Assembly: GCA_018398585.1 (NCBI GenBank)
Contig: JAGTTD010000011.1
Span: 10,583,846 to 10,647,845 of the forward strand
Length of the DNA stretch: 64,000 bases
Source: Simmondsia chinensis
Taxonomy: Eukaryota > Streptophyta > Magnoliopsida > Caryophyllales > Simmondsiaceae
Reading direction: 5' to 3'
Shown here piece by piece: positions 1 to 11,461 of this stretch. The position numbers and the translations under genes were made by a program. A model generated the notes under the pieces. The model was not told the origin of the DNA and did not search any database. It saw nothing but the letters and a program-made list of their open reading frames with translations. Each line of letters starts with the position of its first letter. Position 1 is the stretch's first letter.

Positions 1-285
1 AGTGAATGCTCATGGCCTCCGTTACTGATCTAGCAGTGTACTAGGTGGGACCGACTCCATAAGGAGAGCATTCATTTTTAGAATGCAAGGTTCGATCTCT
101 TATGATAGACTAAAGTGCACGAAAAACGGGTGCAACCATGATAACCTGGAGTACTTTGTGGACTTCTATGGATGTCGAGGTTGCAGTATACACTTAACTA
201 TGGTCTATAGTAGCCTTCCCGAGGAGCTCTTTTGTATGGCCTAAGAGGCTGGGGGTAGAATGGTGTGTTAAATATGCATAGTAAA
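1..285 (+). repeat. Copia-A leader domain, element 1 copy
   Basis: A roughly 240-bp domain that recurs at 47645-47880 and 48112-48345. It contains a possible hairpin: arm tgaatgctc at 3-11 pairs with gagcattca at 66-74, and inside it ctcc (55-58) pairs with ggag (63-66). The copy at 48117-48188 keeps both stems with G-U wobbles. It lies in the untranslated leader upstream of gag. Function unknown; leader structures in retroelements often serve packaging, dimerisation or translation. Confidence 0.6.
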
Positions 286-849
286 GAGTTCACAAGAAAA
301 CACATTTATTGAGAAATTTTCTCACCGTTCTGATATCTCAATTTGGCCTCACCGATAGGGAGTTTTGGATAGTTCAGTTGGGTCACCATGACATACACGT
401 AAGTGTCGGATTGTGAACTCCAAACTTTGATGGTTTGCTAAAAGTAAGAAAGTAATCTTGTATGTTATATGACTTGTTTACATTTTTGGTTTTTAGACTG
501 ATTGTTATCTTATGCATTGCGATCAATACTGGCATGTATGTTACTTGTCTATTCTATTACGCTCACTATGATATGATATGTCTTAGTACATGTAGAGCAT
601 TTAAAGATGCTCAGAGTTCTCTAGGTTGCTTCTAGTATATAAGTTGAAAAGAATGTTTACAATGTTAGAATAGACTAAAGAGTTACATAACTTCAAGTTT
701 CGAACATTATATGTCGAACTTATTCTAGTTCTTGATGCTTGAATTGTCAACTATAGTAGGGATAATAAAAAAATTGATAGAAGTGTTTGATTAGAGAACT
801 AGTGGCATGAGCTAATGAGAAAGATGATAGACACAAGATCACGTTATGA

Positions 850-1100
850 AAGTTCAGTTCAACAGCGCATCAATGATGATGGCTCATCTAATTGAACTAA
901 AATTCTTGATGCAAATATTAATAGCCAATCTCAACAGGATATGATCCTGACTTGCCTATCAGGGGCTTTCATTCGGTTTATGCTAGATACATTGAGTATT
1001 AGAGATTGCTCATTTTCTGAACTGATGAAAGTATAGTTTGAGAGAAAAGTTGTCATGAGAACTAAGGGAAGAGTCCACTTAGTGTAAACATCTATCTTAG
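850..1100 (+). pseudogene. Copia-A gag remnant
   Basis: Translation of about 922-1090 gives a copia gag-like (UBN2 type) segment beginning QQDMILTCLSGAF and continuing through LDTLSIRDCS, interrupted by a stop where the second copy (about 48985-49150) reads KAQFERK. Gag would form the cytoplasmic particle. The parallel copy reads cleanly over the same stretch, which supports the frame. No start codon or zinc knuckle could be placed. Confidence 0.6.
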
Positions 1101-1879
1101 GAACTAGGAACCTCTAGAGGTAAAATAAAACATGAGACAAAATAGTTCTCGCTCTTTTATAATAGAACTAGACTTTAAAAGAAATTGCCTAGTGACTTAG
1201 ATACTGTTGTTGCCAAGACCGAAGCCAACATGGTAGGGTATTTGATATTCTGTCTCCTCTAGTTGTGACTAGTAGGTAGTTCACTAGTGTTCTGGTGAGT
1301 GGGTTTTTAGTAAGGGCATCAAGAGATAATAGTTTAAGTCATAGAATGTAGTTTTTAATTTGAGTAACTATCTTAATGTACTTTAGAAATTTGATTTCTA
1401 CCCACTATTTGTTTTCAAATAGTTTTTTTGGTTGTTTTTTAGAAAAATAGCCTGATAGTTATATAAATAAAATGTTTATTTAAAAGGTACATTGGTAGAG
1501 AGTTGACTTATTTTAATCAAAATTATGTTAATGGAGATTTATTAGTCTAATACAAGCAAGGCTGTGTAATCATATAAAAGAAAAATTTTCGGAAGCCATA
1601 TAGCTTTCAAGTAGCATTTGATCTTAAGTCACATTAATTTAGTATGATTCAAAGACTAGTTTGATATGTATTATGCTATAATTAAAATGATAAGCAGTAT
1701 GGGAATCAAATTTGAATGAATGGTGACTGAAAGAGCCTTTAAGGGTCAAGGCAGTATAGCCACTAAGTTGCTAGAACTTATTCATAAAATATTTATGGAT
1801 TACTAAAAGTTCAAGTGAGCACAAGTGATGAGTATTTCAGAAAATGTTTATGAATGACTACTCAATTAGTTAATATATG

Positions 1880-3340
1880 GATATGCCTATGAAGACTGAA
1901 GTCTTGAATCCTTTGAAAAGTTCAAAGAATTAAAAGCTAAAGTTGGGATTAGTTAGGTAATTATATCAAGTCACTTTGATTAGATCAAAGTGGTGATTTC
2001 AGGAAAATTATTGTTTTTCCTTACTACAAAAAGTTATAGAAAAGATCAACAATGTGTTGTTGAATTTGGTAAGATTCATATGGTGAGTCACATCTACACA
2101 TCAAAAGGTTTATTATGTAAGAGGGTTTAGAAAGTGTTCTAAGAGTGTCGCAAATAGCTTGTGTTGGATAGATTGACAGTATGAGATACTCCAACTCTAC
2201 AACTTGATACAACATATAGTGTAGATAATGTATTAGATATATCTTCAACCAGGTTATTATCACATTAAGTACAAAAAAGCTTTAGTGTAGTTGGAGAATA
2301 GTTAGGGTCACTTGACGGATTCATGTCTTTAATCTTAACAGTTAAGTATAATGGTGAATCTGATCCTTTAGACTACAATGAAACTCCTAAATACAAAGAT
2401 GCAGACCAATTGGTTAGGGCAATAAAGTTAAGTTAAAGTAATTGTATTTTAACTAAGTCTGGGAACTTGTAGAGGAGTGGAAAGGGATTAAATCAATTAG
2501 ATTGGATCTGAATAGATCTACAAGTATAAAGAGTACATGGGATGAGAAGGTAGAGACCTTTAAGGCTAGATTGATGGAAGTGGGTTATACCCTAATAGAA
2601 GGAATCGTCTTTGATGAAACATTCTAGCCAGATGTCTACACTATAAGTTGTATTTCATATGATAAGATAAGATAAGGGAAATGGAAGTTAAGATGACATT
2701 TTCTGAATGGTCATCTTGGAAAGTTATGTATATGATACAATCAGACAAGTATGTTACCAAGAGTGAAGAGAATATAGTACGTAAACTGAGGAAGTCTATT
2801 TTTAGATTTAAATAAGCATCATGTTCATTGAATAGTATAATCAAGTCCTAAGGATTTGAATCAATGGTTTGTGAATCATCAATGTATGAGTGACATAATA
2901 ATAGAGACTTTTTAAGTGATGTATATAGATAATATTCTACTCATAAAGAATGGTGTAGAACTGTTGTGAGTTGTTAAAATTTGATTGTTCAGTTATTTAA
3001 AAGTGAAAGACCTAAGATGAGTACACTAGATTCTTAGGATCAAACTTATGCGAGATTCAAAAGAAATAATTTGAGTTTGTCATGGGTCACTTGTTTTAAA
3101 AGGGAGTTTAGCCGTTAGAGGTCTAAAATCCGTGCTTACCTTTTAGTGGGAGTCATTAGATGGTGACGAGTCAAGCATAAGTGTATTGCTTAGTTCACTA
3201 TGGAAGTCAGGTACTTGACAGCTATGAAGTTGCTAAGTAGACTAGTTGACTCAGAAGCTTTCCTAGTAGATCAAAGTTTGTAAGCAAATGAATGAGACAG
3301 TGACAAATCATTGTTGGTGAAAATTTATAGTCAAAAAATT
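1880..3340 (+). pseudogene. Copia-A pol remnant (integrase, RT, RNase H)
   Basis: Fragments in copia order. An integrase-like piece is near 1917-2010. An RT piece at about 2540-2640 reads VETFKARLMEVGYTL, matching the conserved copia RT block before the catalytic region, followed by an FDETF motif. An RNase H-like piece near 3195-3260 reads FTMEVRYLTAMKLL, recalling the ST-MEAEY-A block. Stops and frameshifts are frequent and the RT catalytic YVDD block is not recognisable. The product would have been the integrase/reverse transcriptase polyprotein; it is not functional. Confidence 0.6.
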
Positions 3341-4658
3341 GATAGATCCCTAGGGGATAGTTATGCAATGCAAGGCTAATTGGGTTTAGGACAAGTGGGA
3401 GATTGTTGGAATTGGTGTCCTAGAAAATCCTATTAGTTAGTTTCAAATATTAAATAAATAAAATTATTTTATTTATTTATTGTATGATTATAGTTTACAA
3501 GTCAAACATGCCTGTAATTGCTTTCGAAAATGATCCATGAGATGGATGTAGTCCAAAATAACATGTTGGGTTTGGTTTAAGTGGTCAATAAGATTGAGCC
3601 CCATATAGACTTAAATCAAATAAGTGGTATGTTGTCAAAATATATGTTCTTAGCAGGTGATGAGTTTGGACAAATTGTCTGATAGGACTATAATATGATA
3701 TTTTAGATGGCTTGTCTTAATTATGTGGATAGTGATCCAAAAGTATTATGTTGGTATTATGTGTTTGTTTCTTAACTGCTATCAAAAATAATTAGTTCTT
3801 TAAGACAATAACTCTAACTCCATGAAATAGTATGAACTCGTGCATAGATTTTTTGTTGATTTGATGTGCTAAAAGGATTAGTCAAAGTGCATTGTCTTGA
3901 ATCTTACGTGCATTGGGTAATAGCATAAAGTGTAGTGGGAACGGTTGTTTTACATGGAATCTATAGTCTCTTACGAGATAAAAATGTCCCCTTAGTTGAT
4001 TCACAAACATACGAATACATTAGAAAATCTTTGGCCAAATTATTCCATATGTTTGATATTTAGAATTAATATAGAAATTATTTCTGTATTATTGAATTGT
4101 TCGAAAAAGGTGAGTTGGAAACTACAGTGAGAGATGTGATAAAAGTAACGACAGTAGTTAAAGTTACTTTGGCTCACGGATATCTAATAGAGGGGTTAAT
4201 TGTCATAATAAAAGTTATTTGGGAAATTCTTGAGTGAATATATCTAATTCTAGAGTGCGGTAAAACTTATTTAGTGGAATTAGATTTTACTAAATGGTAA
4301 TCAAATGTTATCATGAGATGATGTTAAGATTTGACCCATTTGGAGCTAGAGTTAGATTGTCCATAAGGTCCCTTCGCAACTGTTTGGAAATATTAAGAAA
4401 ATAAATTAATGAGATGAATTATTTATTTACAGATAAATAAATTTTTATACTAAATAAAAATTCATGAATTGAATTTTTAATATAACGTGGTTTAAACAAA
4501 AACAAAAAGAAGGGAAAAGCCACATGTAAATTGGCTCACGATCCACGCCGTTTGCTCAGAGCCAATTACGGCGCGACAGGTAGCTATCCATAGCATTCGC
4601 CGTGGGCAAATCCTGTTATGCCATGTGGTGCATTTACAAAAATAAACTTTTTCTTTGT

Positions 4659-4666
4659 TATAAATA
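4659..4666 (+). promoter_or_regulatory. TATA box of copia-A LTR
   Basis: tataaata, matching the position of tataaata at 46739-46746 in the other copia-A LTR. Gypsy-A inserted immediately downstream (its target duplication is 4666-4670), so the LTR promoter is separated from its own transcribed part by about 21 kb. Confidence 0.6.
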
Positions 4667-4670
4667 TGTG
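4666..4670. repeat. Target site duplication of gypsy-A, left copy (atgtg)
   Basis: atgtg here is repeated at 25874-25878 immediately after the 3' LTR end. A 5-bp duplication is the usual size for gypsy integrases and confirms the element borders. Confidence 0.9.
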
Positions 4671-5627
4671 TGTCATACCCAAAATTTTCACAATTTTAAT
4701 ATTCATCATAATATTTGATAAAGTAACATGTTATAAGGCAACTCTAATTGGTTATAGGTGAACCCCTATATATTTGAATATATTAAGTACAAAATGGGCT
4801 CATTGTCATATCATGTAAAATTAAAATGGGCCACCTCTTGGTAACATAAGCCCAAAGCAAAACACTAACCCATATATTTTAACTAAGGTAATAAAAAAAA
4901 AAAAAAAAAAAGAGAAGAAGAAAAAGAAAAGCAAAATTGAAAAAATAAAAAAATAAAAACCATTTAAACAGGGGTGCTCATGCTGATGCATGCCCCCAAA
5001 ATTAGAAGAGTCGGTTATAGGAGAAGTTATCTTAGAGGGGTCCATAAAATAGGTCACAAATATAAAAAAAAAAAGAGGAGAAACATAGCATTCAGCAAAA
5101 AAAATGTACAGAGAGAAACGTCATGGAGTTTAGAAAGAGAGAGGGAGAGAGGGAAGTCAAAAGAAAAAATTAATAATTTGCAAGAAGTTTTAATTGTGGA
5201 TAAGCGATATACGATTTTTTCATTTTGTAGAATTCTTAACTTGTATTTCTTAACTCCTAATTTCATCTTTCAACTTTTGATTCTATTTTCTCTACACCCC
5301 ATCTCAAATGGGTTTTACACTCTTCAAAAAAAAAAAAAAATTTTTGATTTCTTTTTAATGAAATTCAAAAAAAAATAAAATTGTATCTTTCTAAACTATG
5401 AGGAAGACTTGATTTTCTTCTAATTTTCTACACTCCATTTCAAAAAAATAAAAATTTAAAAAAAGTGAGTTAGATTAAAAAAATGTGAGAGAAGGCAAAG
5501 AAGGGAGGAAGAAGATGAAAGAAACAGAGAAGAGAGAGAGTTAATTAAATTATTTTTTATTTCTCTCCCTTGAAATTAAAAAAAAGAAATTTATTTTTAA
5601 TATCTCTTTTAAATTTTAAAAAAGTGT

Positions 5628-6030
5628 TTTAACTCATGATGTATTGAAAAATCCTATATGGGAGAGAGGGGGGGGGGGGGGGGGGGGGGGTTGAAAGGGT
5701 AGTAAATTTTAACTTATGGTGGATTAAAAAATCTTACGTGGGGGTGTTTAACCCATGATGGATTGAAAAATCCTACATGGGGTGGCCCGAGAGGGTAGTA
5801 AATTTTAACCCACAGTGGATTAAAAAATCATACGTGGGGGTGTTTAACCCACGATGGATTGAAAAATCCTACGTGGGAGTGGCCCAAAAGGGTAATAAAT
5901 TTTAACCGTCGGTGGATTGAAAAATTCTAGGTGGGGGTGTTTTGTCTCACTATTGATTGAAAAATCTTATATGGAAGTGGCTTGAAAGGGTGGTAAATTT
6001 TGACCCACATTAGAATTAAAAGATCTACAT
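5628..6030 (+). repeat. LTR tandem repeats around ggattgaaaaatcctacgtg
   Basis: Degenerate tandem units built on taaattttaacccacggtgg followed by attgaaaaatcctacgtggg, with and without a ggcccgagagggtagtaaa spacer, so unit length alternates between about 45 and 70 bp. The same block is in the 3' LTR at 17878-18290. It is probably a feature of this family rather than of this copy. Confidence 0.8.
5668..5690 (+). repeat. Homopolymer run of 23 G
   Basis: An uninterrupted run of 23 G, preceded by gagaga, inside the tandem repeat block. The matching place in the 3' LTR (about 17912) reads atgagggtggc, so the run expanded only in this copy, or is an assembly or sequencing artefact. Confidence 0.9.
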
Positions 6031-7419
6031 GGGAGTTTTAACCAATTCCGATTGATGACGAAGCTTAAAAAAAAGGGATCTCTCAAGTCGGGCTTAATTC
6101 CAATTAAACTCTTCCGAATTTGTGAAATATGCTTAACAATTTTGTAAAATACCTTCTTATTTTCTTTAAGAAAAAAATTAAAATAAAAAAAGAGAGGGGT
6201 GGTACTGCTGTACCGTACCCTCCTCCCTAATTTAAAAAAGAAAAAAAAAAGAAAAGGATAAAAGAAAAAAAAAAGAAGAAAAGAAAATAAAAAATGAAAA
6301 CAACTCAGGAGAAATGGTTAAAACAGAAAATAAAGGAAAAAAAAATAATGCACGTACGTGTATATATATATATATATATATATAATGTTCCAAGGGTTTC
6401 TATTAAAAAAAAAAAAGTTTCAAGTGTTTTAGCCAAACCGTTAATGAGATGCAGTATGAAGATATAAAAATCCAATTTCGAAATTTCTGAGATTCTATTT
6501 TTTTTCTAAAACTATGTTGACTTGATCCCGAAGAGGATACGTAGGAAACTAGAGATTAAATGACGGGTGCAGTCACAATTAAGGAAAAAAAATATCAAAC
6601 ATGAAATGCCGGTCTCAAGTGGTTTAACCAAAAACAACCTAAAATTAAGGTTGATTTGACCAGGGTACAAAATGACATAAAAGAACTTGAGCTCAAGGTT
6701 CAAATGAAATATACAAAAAAAAAAAAAAAAAAAAAAGAGAAGAAGAAGAAGAAATATAAATGTGTTGGACATAATATGCTTTAATTAGCTAAATGGGATC
6801 CAACATCTCTAAATTAAACCTAACACAAAGTCGAACTACGAATGGCTTAATCCCTTAAAACGGTATGTAGGCAACCTATTTCAGGTGCAGCCCAAATAAT
6901 AAATAAACTCCTTTTCTCTCGTGGGATTAATATTAAGTCAATATTCCAATTAGTTGACTCGACTCGATTTGATTCAGGCAACCTAAACCAAATGACTTTT
7001 ATGTCCAACCCAAAACAAAATACCTCTGATGCCCGGTCCAAACTCAAAACGACTTCCTTGTCAAGACCTAAATTCAAAAGGACTCCCATGTCAAACCTAA
7101 ACCCAAATTAAATTTCATTTTGTGCGCAAGTCTAAATTTACTATTATCAAGCTCAAACTCAAGTTCAAAATGACCTAAACCTCAAATTGACTTCCATGTC
7201 ACACTTAAACCCAATTTTATGCCAAACTCAAATACAAAAAGAGCTTCTATGCCAAATTTAAACTTAAAACCAAATTCCTAGGCCAAACTGACTCCCATTT
7301 CAAGACCAAATTTAAAGTAAATCGCACGTCAATTTCAAATCCTAAGTGCCAAACCTAAGTCAAGATGTCCTCCAAATTAAATTCAAATTTAAATGACGTT
7401 TCTATCAATTTTAAGCCTG

Positions 7420-7560
7420 AGTAAAACCCTAAATCCAAATCAATAGAAGTCAAACCCTAAATCCAAATCAACATGAGTCAAACCCCAAATCCAAATCAAT
7501 ATGAGTCAAACCCTAAATCCAAATTAATATGAGCTAAACCCTAAATCCAAATTAATTCAA
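7420..7560 (+). repeat. 28-bp tandem repeat, 5 units (5' LTR)
   Basis: Units of 28 bp of the form agtcaaaccctaaatccaaa plus tcaatatg, repeated about five times. The 3' LTR has about seven units at 25050-25240. Units are contiguous and similar to each other, which marks an ordinary minisatellite. Confidence 0.85.
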
Positions 7561-8143
7561 GATAAATTCCATATCAAACTCCAATTCAAATAAATTACAA
7601 GTCAAATCCTGATATAAAAAATTGACTTTCCGGTCAAACTGAAACTCGAGACTACTTTCAAGCCAAATAAACGGAGATTGCTTCCAAATCCAAACCAAAT
7701 TATTCCTCGACCAAACCAAAATCCAAATTTTCAAACCAAATCCAAATTCCCAAGTCCAAGCTAAACTAAAACCAAATCAAGTCCAACATGATCTTCAAGT
7801 CAAATCTAAATACAAGCTTAACTGCAATCCAAAAAGACTTCCAAGTCAAACCTAAATCCAGCATACCTTTGGAGTCAAACCTAAGTACAAATAACTCCTA
7901 TGCCAAGACTAAACCCAAATGACCTTCAAATTGAACCTTCCAAAATACAAATAAACCTCAAATGTCTCATGTGGACTTAAACCAATTAATCATCTAGTCA
8001 CCTAGTCAATTACTCTTCTAAGGCAGATGTAATTAAGGGTATACATCACCTTGAATAGGGTCATTTCCCAAATTAATAAAATCTATGTACATCTTGTATG
8101 TAGGAAAATTCATGTTTTGCAAATTCCATATTTTTGTTTAACA

Positions 8144-8239
8144 TAATTTTTGGCATGCTTGGTGGGACCCTATTCTCCTTTTCATCTCCAATTAAACTCT
8201 AATTTCCACTAATTACTAGTGTGGTGCTATGCAGGAACA
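8144..8239 (+). other. Gypsy-A primer binding site and short leader
   Basis: Directly after the LTR end comes taatttttggcatgcttggt (8144-8163) followed by gggacc. The TTTGGCA...GGTGGGAC pattern looks like a worn Tat-type primer site, where TTTGGCACGCCCAGTGGGAC-like sequences are usual. The primer tRNA cannot be named. The first plausible gag ATG is at 8240. Confidence 0.55.
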
Positions 8240-10439
8240 ATGGCACCACAAGTCACAATCACATTTAATGAGCTCCTGGCCACTCTCATGGTCAAAAGAG
8301 GGCCGCTCTCATGGTCAAAAGAGGGCCTATCCGTAAGAAGAAGAACTTCGCAGTGTTTTGCAAGGTGGGACAAAATTCGCTTGCTGCTGAGATCCTGCTG
8401 AAGAATTCCATGGAACTACTGAACAAGGTGGATAAGACGTATGTCTCAATGCACGCTACGATCAAGCCAACAGTCCCATAAAAGGAAACAAAGAGCACCA
8501 AACAAAAAGCACCAAACAAAATGCATGAAGGACGGCGAAGAGCCAGACCAAGAAGGCCAATCAAAAAGTTGCACCTAACTTCGCCTTGAAGCCCGTGAAA
8601 GCAACTCCGAAAAGGGTCGCCTCAAAGAAATCCACTGTGAAGAAATCCGCTGAAGAATATGTCATTGACATTGTGAACCAGATATACATCGGCTCTATCC
8701 CAATCATTTTGGGGTTGATCGTGCAAGTCATGGTCACCTCCTATGCTGAAGAGGATGTCCAGCCAAACATGAAGAAGGTTAAAGCCTCCATGCCTCCAAA
8801 CCCGGAACCAACCGATGCGAAGACAAATACACTCCAGAATCAGAGGAGTATTCTTCCTGAAGCTTCCAAGAAAGGCGAGAGGAGCATGTCAATGACATCC
8901 AAGGGCTCTAACAATTCGAGTTATGAAGGAGTGATGTCCTTAAAGGAGGTGAGATCTTGTATCGGCCCGATCACTCGATCCATGACTAGGGCAATGACCT
9001 ATGATGAGACGGTATTGGCAAGCCAAATTAAGCCGATCGGCCCGATGGAGGGCACAAACTCTCTAGTATATGAAGACATTAGTTCTCTTTTCATTGAAGA
9101 GGATGTTCCAAGGGAGTTTCAACAGAATTTGAACATACAAGACCAGACAGAGAATATGCCAGTTTTAGTAACTGGAACGACAAGCATAGAAGAGCAGTTG
9201 CAGGAATTGCAACAAAAGCTCGTTGAGAAGGAGGTCGAAATTGCTGCGCTCGCTGCACAAGTAGCCAATCAAGCTAGTGCGTTAGCATGAACGCCGCAGC
9301 CACAAGAAGAGGTTCAGAGCCAGCAGTCCAAGTTGACATAGTAGAACATTAAAACCATGATAGCTGAGGGAATAAAAGAATACCAAGCTTCCATAAACCC
9401 GCCTACCTTGGGTTATCAAAAACCATATCCTACAAACTATGATACAGTGCCGTTCCCTCATGGGTATCAGAAACCGAAGTTCGAAAAGTTTGATGGAGTG
9501 AATGGGTCACCACATGAACATTTGGCCCATTACCATTCTGCATGTGACGAGATAGCCTTGAGTGATGTCTTACTGATAAGAAATTCGTCCAGTCCCTAAA
9601 AGGATCAGCATTCACATGGTACACTCAGTTGCAGCCCGGGTCAATCCAGACTTGGGATGATTTGCAGAAGGCGTTTCTAGCTCAGTTTGTGAGTTCGAAG
9701 AAGAAAGTGTCGATAATGGATTTGGCTTATGCTGCTCAAAAGTCAAATGAGAGTGCAAATGACTTCATTACACGATGGAGGAGCTTAAGTCTCCAATGTC
9801 CCTAGAAATTGAGTGAACACTCTGCGGTTAAAATGTGTGCCAACAACCTCAAGCCAAAGGTAGCTACATATGTCCTTACTGCAAAACCTCAAAGTTTTAA
9901 TGTGCTCGTTACAAAAGATTGTAATGTCGAGAGACAAATCACTCGACAAAAGATTGCATCTCATGAAACCCGTACCGCTAACGAAAGGAAGGGAGAAAAT
10001 AAAAATCCAGCAAAACAGGGTGAGGCTATGGCCACCTTTATCAAAACAACTGAGAAAGCCATCAATGTTGTGGATAGAAAAAAATGATAAAGGTAAAGGG
10101 AAGCAGGTTCAGAGGCTCACTCTTCAAGAAAGAAAGGAGAAGAAGTACCCCTTTGATAATGACGATGTGCAAAGTATTTTCGACGAGTTGATTGTAGCAA
10201 AAGCGATTACCCTTCCTGGTTCAAAATGTCCAGATGAAGTTGACAAGATTGACAACCCCAAATATTACCCTTACCACCATATTTTAAGCCATCCGATTGA
10301 AGAATGTTATGTTCTTAAGGATATCATCGAGGTTATGATCAACACAGGGCAGATTGAAATTGAAGCCGGGACACCATCCAAGGGGGCAATGGCGTCGTCC
10401 AATACAACGTCATGTGTAGAGGAAGAGGATGGTGCTTAG
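8240..10439 (+). pseudogene. Gypsy-A gag
   Basis: Tat-type gag. The N terminus (from ATG at 8240) reads MAPQVTITFNELLATLM and is then damaged by a 23-bp tandem duplication (about 8280-8326). The clean stretch at 8586-9290 ends in a coiled coil of heptads rich in E, Q and L (about 9180-9280). The capsid-like part at 9357-10087 contains FTWYTQLQPGSIQTWDDL. The C-terminal part at 10080-10439 contains YPFDNDDV, LPG, NPKYYPYHHILSHPIEEC, a conserved Tat gag tail. The frame changes near 9575 and again near 10080. Gag would build the virus-like particle. Confidence 0.8.
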
Positions 10440-11440
10440 TTACCCCTTAAGGAGGATAATATACCAACAGTTAAGTTACCTCCTGGTGCCATACAGGTCC
10501 ATTTCATTGTTGATGGACAAGTCACAGTTCAATGGGCCTATCTTGATATGCCTCGTCCTGGAATTGCCATACCCAGTCCTTATGAACTTATGACTGAACC
10601 GGAAGCTTGGGATTCTGACCTTGAAGATGACGACGACGATGAGTATGAGTGGCAGACCTGTTTTAGCAGGAGAATATTCAGAAAAGACATCACTCAAAGC
10701 TCTAGTCCGCCAGGTGTAAAGATTCGGGGACAAATTCCTCCTAAAAAGAAGAACAAGAAGAAGAACAAAAAGAGGAAATCCAAATCTTCCAAGAAGGCAG
10801 AGGTGACCTCAGACGAGGAATATGTTCCCCCTACTAGGGTCCCTTTAACTTTGAAGGACTACTTCCTCAAGAAGTTTCTTGGTGAAGAATCCTCGAGTGA
10901 TGAAGATAAGGAACCATAATGGACAACTCCTTGTTACATGTTGTCTTTTGAGGAAAAAGAAGAAGTCCAAGAGGTAAACCTTGAAGTTGATCAAATCACT
11001 CTTCATTCAGGCCTCCAATTAGCAACACTGAAGCCAATTGAGAAGAGCAAAGAGCCTACACATCTGCAGGACAAGCAATAACATCACCTCATGTTGAGGA
11101 ACAACCAGATGGGCAGTAAGGATAGGCCCTACCAGTGGATGAGAAGGCACATCCCATCGAAGATCCTCCCATTCCGGTCCCTCCGATTGTAAGACAAGCA
11201 CCATACCATGAGAGAGTCCAATATGATGTTCTTACTAATTTAAAACAAATCCCTACTCGGTTGAGTATCTATGATGCGCTCCAGCTATCTAAAGAGTTGA
11301 GGCGGCCACTCATCCAAGCTCTGATGGACCCCGATGAATACAAAAGTGAAGTTGATCAGGTTGAAATTGACAACACATCCGTGGCCAATAAATTTGCTTT
11401 GTGCATGGCATGCATCACATTCTCTGATGAAGACCTCTAG
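10440..11440 (+). pseudogene. Gypsy-A gag-protease linker region
   Basis: Continuation of the polyprotein between gag and protease. 10548-10919 encodes an acidic stretch (DLEDDDDDEYEW) followed by a lysine-rich stretch (PPKKKNKKKNKKRK) and an acidic tail. 11135-11440 contains YDVLTNLKQIPTRLSIYDAL and the segment ending ACITFSDEDL that normally leads into the Tat protease. Frames differ between the two parts. The Lys-rich block may bind nucleic acid, replacing a zinc knuckle, of which I see none; that is inference. Confidence 0.65.
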
Positions 11441-11461
11441 CTCGGGGCTGAACATCATAAC

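Larger units (their letters stand above)
1..3403 (+). mobile_element. Copia-A element 1, internal region (5' part outside window)
   Basis: Decayed Ty1/copia internal region. It starts inside the long untranslated leader and runs through gag, integrase, RT and RNase H remnants to a polypurine-like stretch (acaagtgggagat, 3391-3403) directly before an LTR starting TGTTGGAATTGG. Positions 1-1508 align with 48115-49568, the same part of a second copy. No open frame longer than about 80 codons survives on the coding strand, so this is an old, inactive copy. The family assignment to copia rests on domain order and on the RT and gag fragments described separately. Confidence 0.8.
3404..4670 (+). mobile_element. 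Copia-A LTR, first segment
   Basis: Begins TGTTGGAATTGG directly after a purine-rich tract and is homologous to 45212-46745 (for example the shared block around 3630-3900 versus 45490-45790). It is interrupted at 4670 by gypsy-A and resumes at 25879. Together the two pieces make about 1.8 kb, against about 2.0 kb for the LTR at 45212-47247. The start is well supported by the polypurine tract; internal length differences are large. Confidence 0.8.
4671..8143 (+). repeat. Gypsy-A 5' LTR
   Basis: Matches the 3' LTR (17105-18606 plus 23978-25873) along its whole length with many substitutions and small indels. It starts TG and ends CA (gtttaaca). It contains the G run, the 60-bp class tandem repeats, a TA microsatellite (6360-6384), and the 28-bp tandem repeats annotated below. 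The second half (about 7080-7970) is strongly biased to A and C on this strand and contains no gene; open frames there are chance. Confidence 0.9.

Noticed and set aside
4821..5378. Overlapping frames on both strands near the gypsy-A LTR start
   Set aside because: They sit in the untranslated LTR and consist largely of poly-A and GA tracts; the matching 3' LTR has other lengths and stops.
7420..7560. Possible CRISPR-like or telomeric array (ccctaaa units)
   Set aside because: Units are contiguous 28-bp repeats without unique spacers, in a plant LTR. The ccctaaa string is part of the longer unit and not a telomere array.
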